Positions 51,832 through 60,835 of a stretch of DNA of 64,000 bases are shown here, in pieces. Every line of letters begins with the position of its first letter. The stretch's first letter is position 1. The stretch spans positions 24,582 through 88,581 of the forward strand of contig NZ_JABBNC010000043.1 in the NCBI RefSeq assembly GCF_012933445.1, in the 5' to 3' direction. The notes under the pieces are model-generated. The model was not told the DNA's origin. It saw nothing but the letters and a program-made list of their open reading frames with translations, and ran no database searches. The stretch comes from Actinoplanes sp. TBRC 11911. Lineage in GTDB: Bacteria > Actinomycetota > Actinomycetes > Mycobacteriales > Micromonosporaceae. A program made the position numbers and the translations under genes.

Positions 51832-52123
51832 CGAGCCGCACACGTCGCCAGGTCGACGCGCACCTGGTCCATCCATCCCATTATGCGGCGATCCCGGCCA
51901 CATTCTGGACATTCTCGAGACCTTGGAGAGTTACGCCCACATGCGAGCCCGAAGTATCCAAGGTCTACAAAACCTCGGCGAAAACGACCACAAAAAGCGC
52001 GCGAAAGCCAACGAAATACCCTCTACTATGAACGCTGATCCCAGATTGTGGACCTGCTGCCACGATGTGGGCGCCAGTCCCGCAGAACGAACACGGATCC
52101 CACATTGTGGCCTCGCGGGGCGG
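51832..52123 (-). repeat. Dispersed ~290-bp repeat, copy 2 (inverted)
   Basis: This is the reverse complement of copy 1 (41463-41752), about 80% identical by eye over the same length. The hairpin lies at 51919-51965 with nine outer paired bases; some inner pairs are lost. It lies between the convergent DUF899 gene and the 52197-52826 gene. Confidence 0.8.
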
Positions 52124-52196
52124 CGGCGGGCACCGGCTGACGCGGCCCGCCCGGCGCCGGCACCTTGAAGGCAAGGGATAAAAGCGCGTCCTCGCC

Positions 52197-52826
52197 TCAG
52201 ATGCCGAGGGGTGCGCTGATCCGCAGGCGCCGGTCCACGGCGGCGACAAGCGGGTCCGCCAGATCGGCGCGGATGCCCTGCACCCATGGATGCAGCGCAG
52301 TCAAGAAACCGGCCAGATCCTGCTGAACCGCACCCAGAAGCGCCGGCAGGACATGGCGCGGGATGTCGATGTGTGGTTCGTCTGGATTAAGGGCCGTCCC
52401 GGAAGAATGTTGCCCGCCGGTCATCCATACACGGACCACCGGCCCTCGATGCTCGACCAGCGGGTCGGGATCGTGGCCGAGATAGATCACCTCACCGCCG
52501 ATCACAAGCCGCCAATCGCGCCATTCGTCAAGTCCCACGCAGCAGCCAGGATCGATGACGAAGCCGTCGTCACCTAACCGCAACCCACCGGCCGCGAAGT
52601 CCTCGTCGTCGCAGGTCAAATACTTTTCGATCGCCTCGGCGGCGTCCCTCGCGGTGATCGACCGGTCCTCGGCGGTCACGCTATGTGCGATCAACGTCCA
52701 GACCACCGTTCCCACCTGCTGCGACGTCGGCATTCGCGGAACCGCCAAATAGAAGTCGGTCTGCTCCGCCGGCCAGAACGGGCAGCCGGCAAACCAGCGC
52801 TCCAGCACCGGCGTCATCGTGATCAT
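52197..52826 (-). CDS. Hypothetical cytosolic protein
   Basis: The 209-residue product is acidic, with no membrane segment or signal. It contains CVGLDEWRDWR, VRVWMTGGQHS, and HVLPALLGAVQQDLAGFLTAL near the C-terminus. I do not recognise a family. The start context is unremarkable. Confidence 0.6.
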   Translation of the reverse strand: MITMTPVLERWFAGCPFWPAEQTDFYLAVPRMPTSQQVGTVVWTLIAHSVTAEDRSITARDAAEAIEKYLTCDDEDFAAGGLRLGDDGFVIDPGCCVGLDEWRDWRLVIGGEVIYLGHDPDPLVEHRGPVVRVWMTGGQHSSGTALNPDEPHIDIPRHVLPALLGAVQQDLAGFLTALHPWVQGIRADLADPLVAAVDRRLRISAPLGI

Positions 52827-52947
52827 CGCCCGAGGCTAGCGAGCCAAACGCGACGCCTGCGACCATATTTGGACCGCCCGCACTCCGACGCGGCCTCGGC
52901 GCCTACCTGCTCGCCAATCGTGAGACCGCGCGCGCCGAACGACTTTG

Positions 52948-53451
52948 CTACGGCGCCTCGCGGTGCGCCGCGCCTTGGAACATGAACACCATTTCCGGCC
53001 AGCCCGTGTCACGAATCCCGTCGTCGAGCGCCTCGCTGATTGCTCGTTCCTCGTAGTTGAAGTGCGACTCCATGATCGCGGCCAGGCCGTCGAGCTCACG
53101 GCGGATGGCCTCGAACGCTGGACCACGGGACCCGGTGCCGCGGCGGGCGAGGTCGGCTACTCGCGACAGCATCGGTGCGATCATCTCGTGGTCCTGGACG
53201 AGGTTGGCGACGGTTGCGGCCAGGTCGGAGCGCTCGCGCAGCAGCTCGGCGAACATTCCGGTGTCCTCGCCCCGGTGGTGCGATGTCAGGGCGGCGCAGA
53301 AAGCCAGGCAGTGAGTCGCCAGGACGTCGTCGTCCGGTCGGTACGTCGCCGGGTCGGCTCTGAGTTGGCTGATCTGGCGCCGTAGTTCGCGATGTGCCTG
53401 CGCCAGCTGCACGCTGAGCGCGACCGCCCGGTCGCGGTCATGGGAAGCCAT
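52948..53451 (-). CDS. Hemerythrin-domain protein
   Basis: The 167-residue product has the HHE pattern over four helices: AHREL (His), TSHHRGEDTGMF (His/Glu), QDHEMI (His/Glu) and ESHFNYEE (His/Glu). These residues would hold a di-iron centre for O2 or NO sensing or binding. ATG 53451 was chosen; an upstream in-frame start at 53592 would add a Pro/Arg-rich leader. It diverges from the 53591-54133 gene. Confidence 0.88.
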   Translation of the reverse strand: MASHDRDRAVALSVQLAQAHRELRRQISQLRADPATYRPDDDVLATHCLAFCAALTSHHRGEDTGMFAELLRERSDLAATVANLVQDHEMIAPMLSRVADLARRGTGSRGPAFEAIRRELDGLAAIMESHFNYEERAISEALDDGIRDTGWPEMVFMFQGAAHREAP

Positions 53452-53590
53452 TGATGGCGGCCCTTCGGTTCCGCACCTCCATGCCTGACGCTGCCCGCCA
53501 CCGGCACGCGATGCTGCCCTCATCCGATCATGTGCACGGCGCAGCGGCAAACCCGAACGGCAAGCAGCGGGCGGCTCGGCGGCCTCCGGC

Positions 53591-54133
53591 ATGATCTTGG
53601 CGGTGAGTGAAGAGACGAAGAAACGGTTTCTGGTACTGCACGACTACGGCATGGGCGGCTTGTGGTGGTGGATCCACGCGCGGTCGGCACGTCAGATCGT
53701 GGAGACGTTCGCCGAGGTGGAAATTGTCGATGATCCGCAGACTCTGGCGCGGTACGCCGGCTTCGACCTGACCGAGGTGGACATCGATGCGTCCGTGATG
53801 CCGGCCGGCCTGGACGGCTTGCGCGAACAGCGGGACGCCCAACGAGACCAGCCCGGGTTCGGTGCCCTCGCCGGACGAGACGTCGTGTACCTGCGGCGTC
53901 CGTGGGACGAGGCGGACGACACGGAACCGTTCGTCTCCTTCGAGGAACTTGGACGGGACGGCCGACGTACGCGCCAGGTTGAGCTGTACCGCGACGGCAC
54001 CGCGATCCAGACCGGACCTGACGATTGGCCACTCAATCCGCCGAACGATCTCCACGATCCCGAGCTGGCACAGTGGGAAATCGGTCAGGACGAGTTCGAA
54101 CAAGCCTGGCAAGGAGCGCGAAGCACGTCTTGA
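53591..54133 (+). CDS. Hypothetical cytosolic protein
   Basis: The 180-residue product is acidic with FLVLHDYGMGGLWWWIHARSARQI near the start and YRDGTAIQTGPDDWPLNPPNDLHDPE near the end. Family is not recognised; the fold may be mixed alpha/beta. In-frame GTG at 53603 is an alternative start. The next gene (54160) follows within 30 bp, so they may form a pair. Confidence 0.62.
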   Translation: MILAVSEETKKRFLVLHDYGMGGLWWWIHARSARQIVETFAEVEIVDDPQTLARYAGFDLTEVDIDASVMPAGLDGLREQRDAQRDQPGFGALAGRDVVYLRRPWDEADDTEPFVSFEELGRDGRRTRQVELYRDGTAIQTGPDDWPLNPPNDLHDPELAQWEIGQDEFEQAWQGARSTS

Positions 54134-54159
54134 TCCTGTGCTCGCGTATGGTGCGCGCC

Positions 54160-55023
54160 ATGACGATCGAGGAGCCGCAGGGCGCTGTCATCGAGCGCAC
54201 ATTGGACGAGGCGTACCAGGCGTTCGACGCCGAGCAGTACGGCCGCGCCGGTGACCTGCTGGCGGGCGTGGCCGCCGCGGTGGAGCCCGAGCTGGCCAAG
54301 GCGCTCTGGTTCGACGCCGCGTTGTGTGCCCTCCGGATACGGGACTGGGCTGCCTGCCGTGATCGCGGGCTGGAGGCGGTCCGGTTCGTGGAGCGGGGAA
54401 CGAACGCTCCCGCGTACTGGAACCTTGGTACCGCCGCGACCGCCCTCCGAGATTGGGACCTGGCCCGCGACTGCTGGGTCGGTTTCGGCATGGACCCGAT
54501 ACCCGGCACCGGCCCGATCGACACCGACGGCGGACCCACGTGCATCCGGCTCGACATCGACGAGGTCGTCTGGGCCAGGCGGATCGATCCGGTCCGGGCT
54601 CGCGTCCTCAACGTGCCGTTCGACCCGTCGCGCCGCTACGGCGAGATCGTCCTGCACAGTGGTGCCCCGAGCGGTGAACGGGTGCTCGGCGGTGTCGCCT
54701 ACCCGGTCTTCGACGAACTCGGTCTGTTCGAGGCGTCGGAGCTGGCGACGCTGGCTGTCGTGGTCGCCGCCGAGAAGGCCGACGACATCGAGGATCTCGC
54801 GGCGCGGTTCGCGCACGACGGGTACGGCATGGAGATCCTGGAAAGCCGCGTGGACCGCTGCTCCTGCTGCAGTCAGGGCAGGCACGAGAGCGAGCGGGGC
54901 CGCTTCGCCGGCGAGCAACCGCTGTACGTCGCCGCACCGGAGGACACCGCCCGGGCAATCCTTGACGGCTGGACCCGGGACCGCCCGCACGAACGTTCCT
55001 GGACGGACCTGCGCCGCGCCTGA
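54160..55023 (+). CDS. Hypothetical protein with TPR-like N-terminus
   Basis: The 287-residue product has a helical N-terminal half with TPR-like spacing (AYQAFDAEQYGRAGDLLAG; ALWFDAALCALRIRDWAACRDRG; AYWNLGTAATALRDWDLARDCW) and a C-terminal half with a conserved CSCCSQGRHES cluster near residue 245 that may bind metal. No family is assigned. It ends next to a convergent membrane-protein gene. Confidence 0.6.
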   Translation: MTIEEPQGAVIERTLDEAYQAFDAEQYGRAGDLLAGVAAAVEPELAKALWFDAALCALRIRDWAACRDRGLEAVRFVERGTNAPAYWNLGTAATALRDWDLARDCWVGFGMDPIPGTGPIDTDGGPTCIRLDIDEVVWARRIDPVRARVLNVPFDPSRRYGEIVLHSGAPSGERVLGGVAYPVFDELGLFEASELATLAVVVAAEKADDIEDLAARFAHDGYGMEILESRVDRCSCCSQGRHESERGRFAGEQPLYVAAPEDTARAILDGWTRDRPHERSWTDLRRA

Positions 55024-55027
55024 CACC

Positions 55028-55711
55028 TCAATTCGGCCATGTCAGGCCGGTGCCGGGTTTCGCCGGCGGCTGTGTCCGCAAGGCCATGGATACGCCGGTG
55101 ACCAAGAGGACGGGCACGAGCAGCCACAGGAGGATGAAGTCTTCCCGCCCGTCGGTTTCCAGGACGGCGAAGAGGCCGGCTGCCGCCACGAGAAGGCCGA
55201 CGGCCGAGGAACCATAGAACCGCGGTGAGTGTGGCCGCGGCGCGGGCTCGTCGGTGGCGGTCACGCCCGGATTCTGGGCGATCCACTCGAAGGCGACCTC
55301 GAGAGGAACCTCGGGTACGCGCAGGTCACCGAACCGCGTCAGGAACGGCACCTGCCTAGACAACCCACGGCCGCGCAGCGCGGACCAGACGACGAAATAG
55401 CCCACGGCCACCCCGAGTGCTACCGAACGCCACGGTTGCGGCAGGTCCCCGTTGAGCCAGGTCAGCCATGCGAGTAGCCCGACGACGGGTGGCAGCGGAG
55501 ACCACGGTGCGAGCCGGTTGTATCGGCGGATCCGCCTGGCGCTCCGCTGGTCCAGGGGAAGCCGCAACGAGGGCTGCCGTCTGAACCGCCACCGGCTCAT
55601 CGGCACCTCGACCCAATCCGGGTCGGCAGTGCCGTCGGTGATCGCCAACGCGGGAATCCGCACCGAGTCCACCAGAGCTGACGGGACGACGAGATCGGTT
55701 CGCTGCATCAT
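55028..55711 (-). CDS. Hypothetical membrane protein
   Basis: The 227-residue product has about four hydrophobic helices (residues ~70-90, 97-112, 165-185, 190-215) and charged cytosolic segments. Family is not recognised. Confidence 0.62.
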   Translation of the reverse strand: MMQRTDLVVPSALVDSVRIPALAITDGTADPDWVEVPMSRWRFRRQPSLRLPLDQRSARRIRRYNRLAPWSPLPPVVGLLAWLTWLNGDLPQPWRSVALGVAVGYFVVWSALRGRGLSRQVPFLTRFGDLRVPEVPLEVAFEWIAQNPGVTATDEPAPRPHSPRFYGSSAVGLLVAAAGLFAVLETDGREDFILLWLLVPVLLVTGVSMALRTQPPAKPGTGLTWPN

Positions 55712-55774
55712 GACCGTGCCTTATCTCGTCTCGTCCCGGACGATGCACAGACTAGAACGACGATGACCAAACCT

Positions 55775-56107
55775 CTACGCGCAGGTCACGCAGCGGCGGG
55801 CCGTCGGACGGGCGGCGAGGCGCTCGGGCGGGATCGGGTTTCCGCAGACCTCGCACACCCCGTAGTCGCCGGCATCCAGGCGCTCAACCGCGTCCTGCAG
55901 CTCGCTGACGTGCCGGCGGGTGGCCTCCAGGACGGCGGTGAGCTGGGCACGTTCGTACGCGATGGTCTGGCCCTCGGGGTCGTGCTCGTCGTCGGCGTTC
56001 GAGCTGCGCGCGGCCTCGAACAGGCTCAGCAGGTCGGCCTCCAGCGTGGCGGCCTCGGCGCGCGCCTCGTCGATCATGCGCGTGAGCAGGTCTCGGGTGG
56101 GCTCCAT
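55775..56107 (-). CDS. DksA/TraR-family C4 zinc-finger protein
   Basis: The 110-residue product has a coiled-coil helix and a C-terminal CEVCG, then CVTC (C-x2-C-x17-C-x2-C) zinc finger, the DksA/TraR pattern. Typical members act on RNA polymerase; actinobacterial short forms are less studied. It diverges from the LLM gene across the twin palindromes at 56151-56190. Confidence 0.88.
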   Translation of the reverse strand: MEPTRDLLTRMIDEARAEAATLEADLLSLFEAARSSNADDEHDPEGQTIAYERAQLTAVLEATRRHVSELQDAVERLDAGDYGVCEVCGNPIPPERLAARPTARRCVTCA

Positions 56108-56150
56108 GGGCCCTCGACGCTACCCGGGAAGAGGCGGGCGTCTCATCTGG

Positions 56151-56190
56151 TTGACATGTCAATCGCGGCGACGCATAGTTGACACGTCAA
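56151..56190. promoter_or_regulatory. Twin palindromic operators TTGACATGTCAA and TTGACACGTCAA
   Basis: Two 12-bp dyads lie at 56151-56162 and 56179-56190, 28 bp start to start, directly upstream of the LLM gene and next to the start of the divergent DksA-like gene. Each is perfectly symmetrical in its outer five bases. The identity and spacing suggest a dimeric repressor binding twice; TTGACA also resembles a -35 hexamer. The regulator is not identifiable here. Confidence 0.7.
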
Positions 56191-56204
56191 TCAGGGAGGA
56201 AGTC

Positions 56205-57233
56205 ATGAGCACAGTTGAGTTCGGCCTCGACACGTTCGGCGACGTGCCGCAGGACGATGCCGGCCGGCCGCTCTCGTACGCCCAGGCGATCCGGCAGGTC
56301 GTCGACGAGGCGGTGCTGGCCGACGACCTCGGCATCGACGTGATCGCGCTGGGCGAGCACCACCGCCCGGAGTACTCCGTGTCGACGCCCGAGACGGTGC
56401 TCGCCGGGATCGCCACCAAGACCGAGCGGATCAAGCTCGGGTCCGGCGTCACCGTGCTGAGCTCGGACGATCCGGTCCGGGTGTTCCAGCGCTTCGCGAC
56501 CGTGGACGCCCTGTCGCACGGGCGGGCCCAGGTCATCCTCGGACGCGGCTCGTTCACCGAGTCGTTCCCGCTGTTCGGCTACGACCTGCGCAACTACGAC
56601 GTGCTGTTCGAGGAGAAGATCAACCTCTTCGCGGAGCTGCTCAAGGAGAAGCCGGTCACGTGGAGCGGCTCGACGCGCGCGGCGCTGGCCGACGCCGACG
56701 TGTTCCCCAAGACGGAGTCCGGCAAGCTGGACACGTGGGTCGGCGTGGGCGGCTCACCGCAATCGGTCGTGCGGACCGCGCAGTACGACCTGCCCCTGAT
56801 GCTGGCCATCATCGGCGGCCCGGCCGAGCGGTTCGAGCCGTATATCGACCTGTACAAGCGGGCGGCCGACCAGCTCGGTACCACCGCGCACCCGGTCGGG
56901 ATGCACTCGCCGGGGTTCGTGGCCGACACCGACGAGCAGGCCAAGGAAATCTACTTCCCGTACTACAAGGTGATCCGCGACCGGATCGGCAAGCTGCGCG
57001 GCTGGCCGCCGGTCAAGCGCTCCGAGTTCGAGTCGGAGATCGAGTACGGCTCCATGTACGTCGGGTCGCCGGAGACGGTCGCCCGCAAGATGGCGGACGC
57101 GATCAAGACCCTGGGCGTCGGGCGGTACGACATGATCTACAGCTCGGGCGCGATCCCGGCGAGCCACCGGCTGCACACCGTGGAGCTGTACGGCTCGAAG
57201 GTGGTCCCGATGGTCAAGGACATGCTGGCCTGA
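56205..57233 (+). CDS. LLM-class flavin-dependent oxidoreductase
   Basis: The 342-residue product is a luciferase-like monooxygenase: FGLDTFGDVP, GIDVIALGEHHRPEYSVSTPE, LGSGVTVLSSDDPVRVFQRFATVD, GRAQVILGRGSFTESFPLFG. Substrate unknown; FMN or F420 dependence not shown. The ATG at 56205 follows a GGAGGAAG ribosome site and the twin palindromes. Confidence 0.93.
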   Translation: MSTVEFGLDTFGDVPQDDAGRPLSYAQAIRQVVDEAVLADDLGIDVIALGEHHRPEYSVSTPETVLAGIATKTERIKLGSGVTVLSSDDPVRVFQRFATVDALSHGRAQVILGRGSFTESFPLFGYDLRNYDVLFEEKINLFAELLKEKPVTWSGSTRAALADADVFPKTESGKLDTWVGVGGSPQSVVRTAQYDLPLMLAIIGGPAERFEPYIDLYKRAADQLGTTAHPVGMHSPGFVADTDEQAKEIYFPYYKVIRDRIGKLRGWPPVKRSEFESEIEYGSMYVGSPETVARKMADAIKTLGVGRYDMIYSSGAIPASHRLHTVELYGSKVVPMVKDMLA

Positions 57234-57444
57234 CCGCGCCGCGAGGGCACCAGAACAAGACGAGTAAGTCCTAAGCCGAGTCGGTGGCAGTAGGCGAGTC
57301 AGCGACCTGATCACCGTCCGTCCGCCAGCCCTCAGCGCCCCCTCGCATATCCGACATTTCCCGAGATTTATCGGGTCAGCTGGGCCGCTGGACGGGCGGG
57401 CTCGGCGCGCGGCGCTTCCATTCCGTGAGACGGGCGACCGCCTG

Positions 57445-57665
57445 CTGAGACCCGCGTCCGCATCATGGACCCACCGTCCACGATGCGGGACCGACGTCCA
57501 TTGTAGAGAATGCTTTTGTCACGTAACGAGGCTTTCGCCCGGCAGGTTTTATCGGCCGAATGTGAACCTTGGAGAGTTATGGCTCGTATGTGGGCGCAAC
57601 TCTCCAAGGTTCACAAAAATCCATGATGTTACCGCGGTGTCCACATAACGGGACCTCCCAGCCCC
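57445..57665 (+). repeat. Dispersed repeat, copy 3 (diverged)
   Basis: Same orientation as copy 1 but more diverged. The hairpin at 57565-57611 has a perfect 14-bp stem with a 19-nt loop. The outer pair is A-T here but G-C in copies 1 and 2, a paired change that keeps the stem. It lies between the LLM gene and the convergent hydrolase. The rest of 57234-57719 shows nothing further. Confidence 0.72.
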
Positions 57666-57719
57666 GAACGGATCACCACAGCGCCGGCAACACCGCGCAA
57701 CTGCCACACCATGACCAGG

Positions 57720-58592
57720 TCACTCACCGCCCTCGACTAATAAGGGCTGCGAACAACGACTCAGCATCTCGCGCAGCACGCTCTGCGTCTCGGCGGGACG
57801 CTCGCGCCACGGCTGGTGGCCGGCGCCGTGGATGGGGTGGACGCCGGAACTCGGGACCGCGGCGGCCAGCTCGGCGACGGTCCGGCCGGGGCGCGGGTCC
57901 TCGTCGCCGTGGATGAACCAGCAGGGCATGGTCAGCCCCCGTGCCCCGGCCAGCATGTCGGCGTCGGGCCAGCGCCGGGTCTCGGCCGTGAGCGCGCGGT
58001 TCGCGGTCCAGTTGATGGTCTCGCCGCCGCGCGCGTCGGCCAGCGCCCACCGCCACCCGTCGTGGGGGTCGGCGTAGTCGGTGAACCAGGACAGCGCCCG
58101 GAACTCGACTTCCTCGGCCGGCGAACGCGCGGCCTGAGCGTCGAGGGCGGCCAGGCGTTGCCGCTGCGATGCGGTCATCCGACGGGACTGTTCCCTCGCG
58201 TAACCGGTGCGCCAGTCGCCGACACCCACCCCGCTCACGTACGCCATGGCCAGCGTGCGCCGCGGGTGGGCCAGGGCGTACGCGAAGGCCAGCGTCGCCC
58301 CGAAGGAGTGACCGGCGACCACCCACGCGTCGTGGCCCCAATGCCGGCGCAGTGCCTCGATGTCCGCCACGTATCGCGCGATCGTGTGTGCCGGCGACGG
58401 GTCTGAGCCGCCGCAGCCGCGCTGGTCGAAACGATGCACGACGGTCACCGGGTCGAGCAGGCGTGCGAGCGGTGCGAGGTAGTCCCACAAGCCTGGGCCG
58501 CCGTGGAGCACGAGCACCGGTGGGAGCCGCGCCGGCGTTCCCGTCGTCCACGTACGAAGGCGTACCCCGTCGTCGACCCCGACCATCCGCAC
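57720..58592 (-). CDS. Alpha/beta hydrolase (prolyl aminopeptidase-like)
   Basis: The 290-residue product has HGGPGLWDYLAPLARLLD, FDQRGCGGSDP and the nucleophile elbow GHSFGATLAFA, with a C-terminal HGAGHQPW supplying the His; D in HGDEDPRPG may be the acid. The HGGPG and DQRGCGxS motifs fit the proline iminopeptidase/S33 family, but short acyl hydrolases share them. The start is at ATG 58592. Confidence 0.9.
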   Translation of the reverse strand: MRMVGVDDGVRLRTWTTGTPARLPPVLVLHGGPGLWDYLAPLARLLDPVTVVHRFDQRGCGGSDPSPAHTIARYVADIEALRRHWGHDAWVVAGHSFGATLAFAYALAHPRRTLAMAYVSGVGVGDWRTGYAREQSRRMTASQRQRLAALDAQAARSPAEEVEFRALSWFTDYADPHDGWRWALADARGGETINWTANRALTAETRRWPDADMLAGARGLTMPCWFIHGDEDPRPGRTVAELAAAVPSSGVHPIHGAGHQPWRERPAETQSVLREMLSRCSQPLLVEGGE

Positions 58593-58642
58593 GCCACCAG
58601 TGTCCCTTAACGGGCACGGGATCCTGCAATAAGGTCGTCGGC

Positions 58643-59842
58643 ATGCCCCTCGACATCCCCTCGATCCGGTCGTCCTATCCCGCCCTCGCCGAGGGCTTCG
58701 CGCACTTCGACGGCGCCGGCGGGACCCAGCCCGTGGAAGCGGCGATCACCGCCATCGCGCACGCCATGCGCACCGCCGTGTCCAACCGGGGTACGGCCTT
58801 CCCGTCCGCGCGCCGCTCCGGTGAGATCGTCGACGCCGCTCGCCGCGCGGTCGCCGACCTCGTCGACGGTGATGCCGGCGGGGTCGTCTTCGGGCCCAGC
58901 GCGACCGCCCTGACGTACCTGGTCGCCCGCACTTTGGCGCAGAGCTGGGGTCCCGGCGACGAGGTGGTCGTCTCCCGGCTCGACCACGACGCCAACGTGC
59001 GGCCGTGGGTCCAGGCGGCGGCCTCGGCGGGCGCGACCGTGCGCTGGGCCGACGTCGATCCGGCCACCGGCGAACTGCCGGTCGGGCAATACCACGGGCT
59101 GGTCACCGACCGTACGCGGCTTGTCGCCGTCACCGCCGCGAGCAACGCCATCGGCACCGTGCCCGCGGTCCGCGAGATCGCCGCGATCGCGCACGCGGCC
59201 GGCGCGCTGACCTATGTGGACGGTGTGCACGCCACCGCGCACCGGCCCGTCGACGTGACCGACCTGGGTGCCGACTTCTACGTGACGAGCGCGTACAAAT
59301 GGTCCGGCCCGCATTACGCCGCCGTCGTCGCCGCGCCCGCGCTGTGGGAGACGATGCGGCCGGTCAAGCTGGTTCCGTCGCCGGAGCGGGTGCCGGACCG
59401 CTTCGAGTACGGGACGCTCAGCTTCGAACTGCTCGCCGGGCTGACCGCGGCCGTGGACCATCTCGCGGGTCTCGCCGGGCTGCCGGGTGGCTCGCGCCGC
59501 GATCGGCTGGTGGCGAGCATGGCGGCCGTCACGGCGTACGAGATGGGGCTGCTGGAACGCCTCGCCGCCGGTCTCGCGTCGATCGAGACCGTGACCGTGT
59601 GTGCCGCGCCGGCCGACCGCTGCCCGACGATCTCGTTCCGGGTGGCCGGCCAGACCCCGGCCGACACCGCCCGCATCCTCGGTGAGCAGGGGATCTGCGT
59701 GTCCAACGGCGACTATTACGCGGTCGAGTATTTCGCGGCGGCCGGTCTGCGCGACACCGGCGGTGCGGTCCGGGCGGCGATCTACCACTACAACACCGAG
59801 GACGAGGTCGACCGGCTGCTGGAGGCCATCGGCAAACTCTAG
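58643..59842 (+). CDS. Class V aminotransferase (cysteine desulfurase-like)
   Basis: The 399-residue product shows the PLP fold: FAHFDGAGGTQPV, VVFGPSATALTYLVAR, SRLDHDANVRPW, YVDGVHATAHRPVD, and the Schiff-base SAYKWSGPH. The C-terminus lacks a clear active-site Cys of cysteine desulfurases in the expected loop, so the reaction is uncertain. It is divergent from the hydrolase and followed 62 bp later by the AraC gene. Confidence 0.88.
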   Translation: MPLDIPSIRSSYPALAEGFAHFDGAGGTQPVEAAITAIAHAMRTAVSNRGTAFPSARRSGEIVDAARRAVADLVDGDAGGVVFGPSATALTYLVARTLAQSWGPGDEVVVSRLDHDANVRPWVQAAASAGATVRWADVDPATGELPVGQYHGLVTDRTRLVAVTAASNAIGTVPAVREIAAIAHAAGALTYVDGVHATAHRPVDVTDLGADFYVTSAYKWSGPHYAAVVAAPALWETMRPVKLVPSPERVPDRFEYGTLSFELLAGLTAAVDHLAGLAGLPGGSRRDRLVASMAAVTAYEMGLLERLAAGLASIETVTVCAAPADRCPTISFRVAGQTPADTARILGEQGICVSNGDYYAVEYFAAAGLRDTGGAVRAAIYHYNTEDEVDRLLEAIGKL

Positions 59843-59904
59843 AATCCTTGCACAATCCTCCCGCGTACGGGATTTTCCTGCGGTCCCGTGCTGCACTGGG
59901 GGGC

Positions 59905-60783
59905 ATGTCGCTGGACGAGTTGACCGCGCTGCTGGACAAGCATGCCCGCCCCGACTGGCGCACCCCGGTCGACGGGTTGCTGATCAGCCGGGTCGACCGG
60001 CCGGCCCCGCCGTCGGCGTCGATGTCCGGGACCGTGCTGGCGGTGATCGCACGCGGTGAGAAGCGGCTTGCGCTTGGTGACCGGGTGTATTCGTACGGGC
60101 CGGGTCAGTATCTTGTCGCCTCGGTCGACATGCCGGTCACCGGGGAGTTCCTCGGACCGGCCCTCGGGCTCGGCCTCACCCTGGACCCGTCGGTGATCGC
60201 CGACCTGTTGCTGCACGCCGGGCCGTTCCCGCGGTCCGGCGGGGTGGCGCCGTCCGGGATAGCGGTCAGCGACGCGACGCCGGAGCTCCTCGACGCGCTG
60301 GTCCGGCTGCTGCGCCTGCTCGATCAGCCGCGCGACCGGCCCGTCCTCGCCCCGATGGTGATCCGGGAGATCCTGTGGCGGCTGATCACGGGGGAGCAGG
60401 GCGATGTCGTACGCCAGCTGGGGCTCGCCGACAGCAGCCTGGCCCATGTGGCGCGCGCCGTGCGCTGGATCCGGGAGCACTACACGCGGCCGTTCCAGGT
60501 CGCCGACGTGGCCCGGGTCGCGGGCATGAGCGAGTCGGCGTTCTACCGCAATTTCCAGGCGGTGACGGCGATGAGCCCGATCCAGTTCCAGAAGCAGATC
60601 CGGCTGCAGCACGCCCGGTTGCTGCTGGCGGCGTCACCCGGCGACGTCGCCGGCGTCGGGCACCGGGTCGGATATGACAGCCCGTCACAGTTCAGCCGCG
60701 AGTACCGCCGCCAGTTCGGGGCGCCACCGCGCGCGGACGCGCTGCGCCTGCGGGATGTGTCGGCCGGGGCGGCGCTGCCCTGA
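59905..60783 (+). CDS. AraC-family transcriptional regulator
   Basis: The 292-residue product has an N-terminal cupin-like AraC_N region and a C-terminal double HTH: ARAVRWIREHYTRPFQVADV, AGMSESAFYRNFQAVTAMSPIQFQKQIRLQ, and VGYDSPSQFSREYRRQFGAPP. I chose ATG 59905 (MSLDELT) after a GGGGGG site over the upstream TTG. It may control the next epimerase gene, 52 bp away. Confidence 0.92.
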   Translation: MSLDELTALLDKHARPDWRTPVDGLLISRVDRPAPPSASMSGTVLAVIARGEKRLALGDRVYSYGPGQYLVASVDMPVTGEFLGPALGLGLTLDPSVIADLLLHAGPFPRSGGVAPSGIAVSDATPELLDALVRLLRLLDQPRDRPVLAPMVIREILWRLITGEQGDVVRQLGLADSSLAHVARAVRWIREHYTRPFQVADVARVAGMSESAFYRNFQAVTAMSPIQFQKQIRLQHARLLLAASPGDVAGVGHRVGYDSPSQFSREYRRQFGAPPRADALRLRDVSAGAALP

Positions 60784-60835
60784 CCGGTAAGGGTGGAACC
60801 GGTTTGATCGGGAGCTGCCGGGTAATGCCCGCTCC

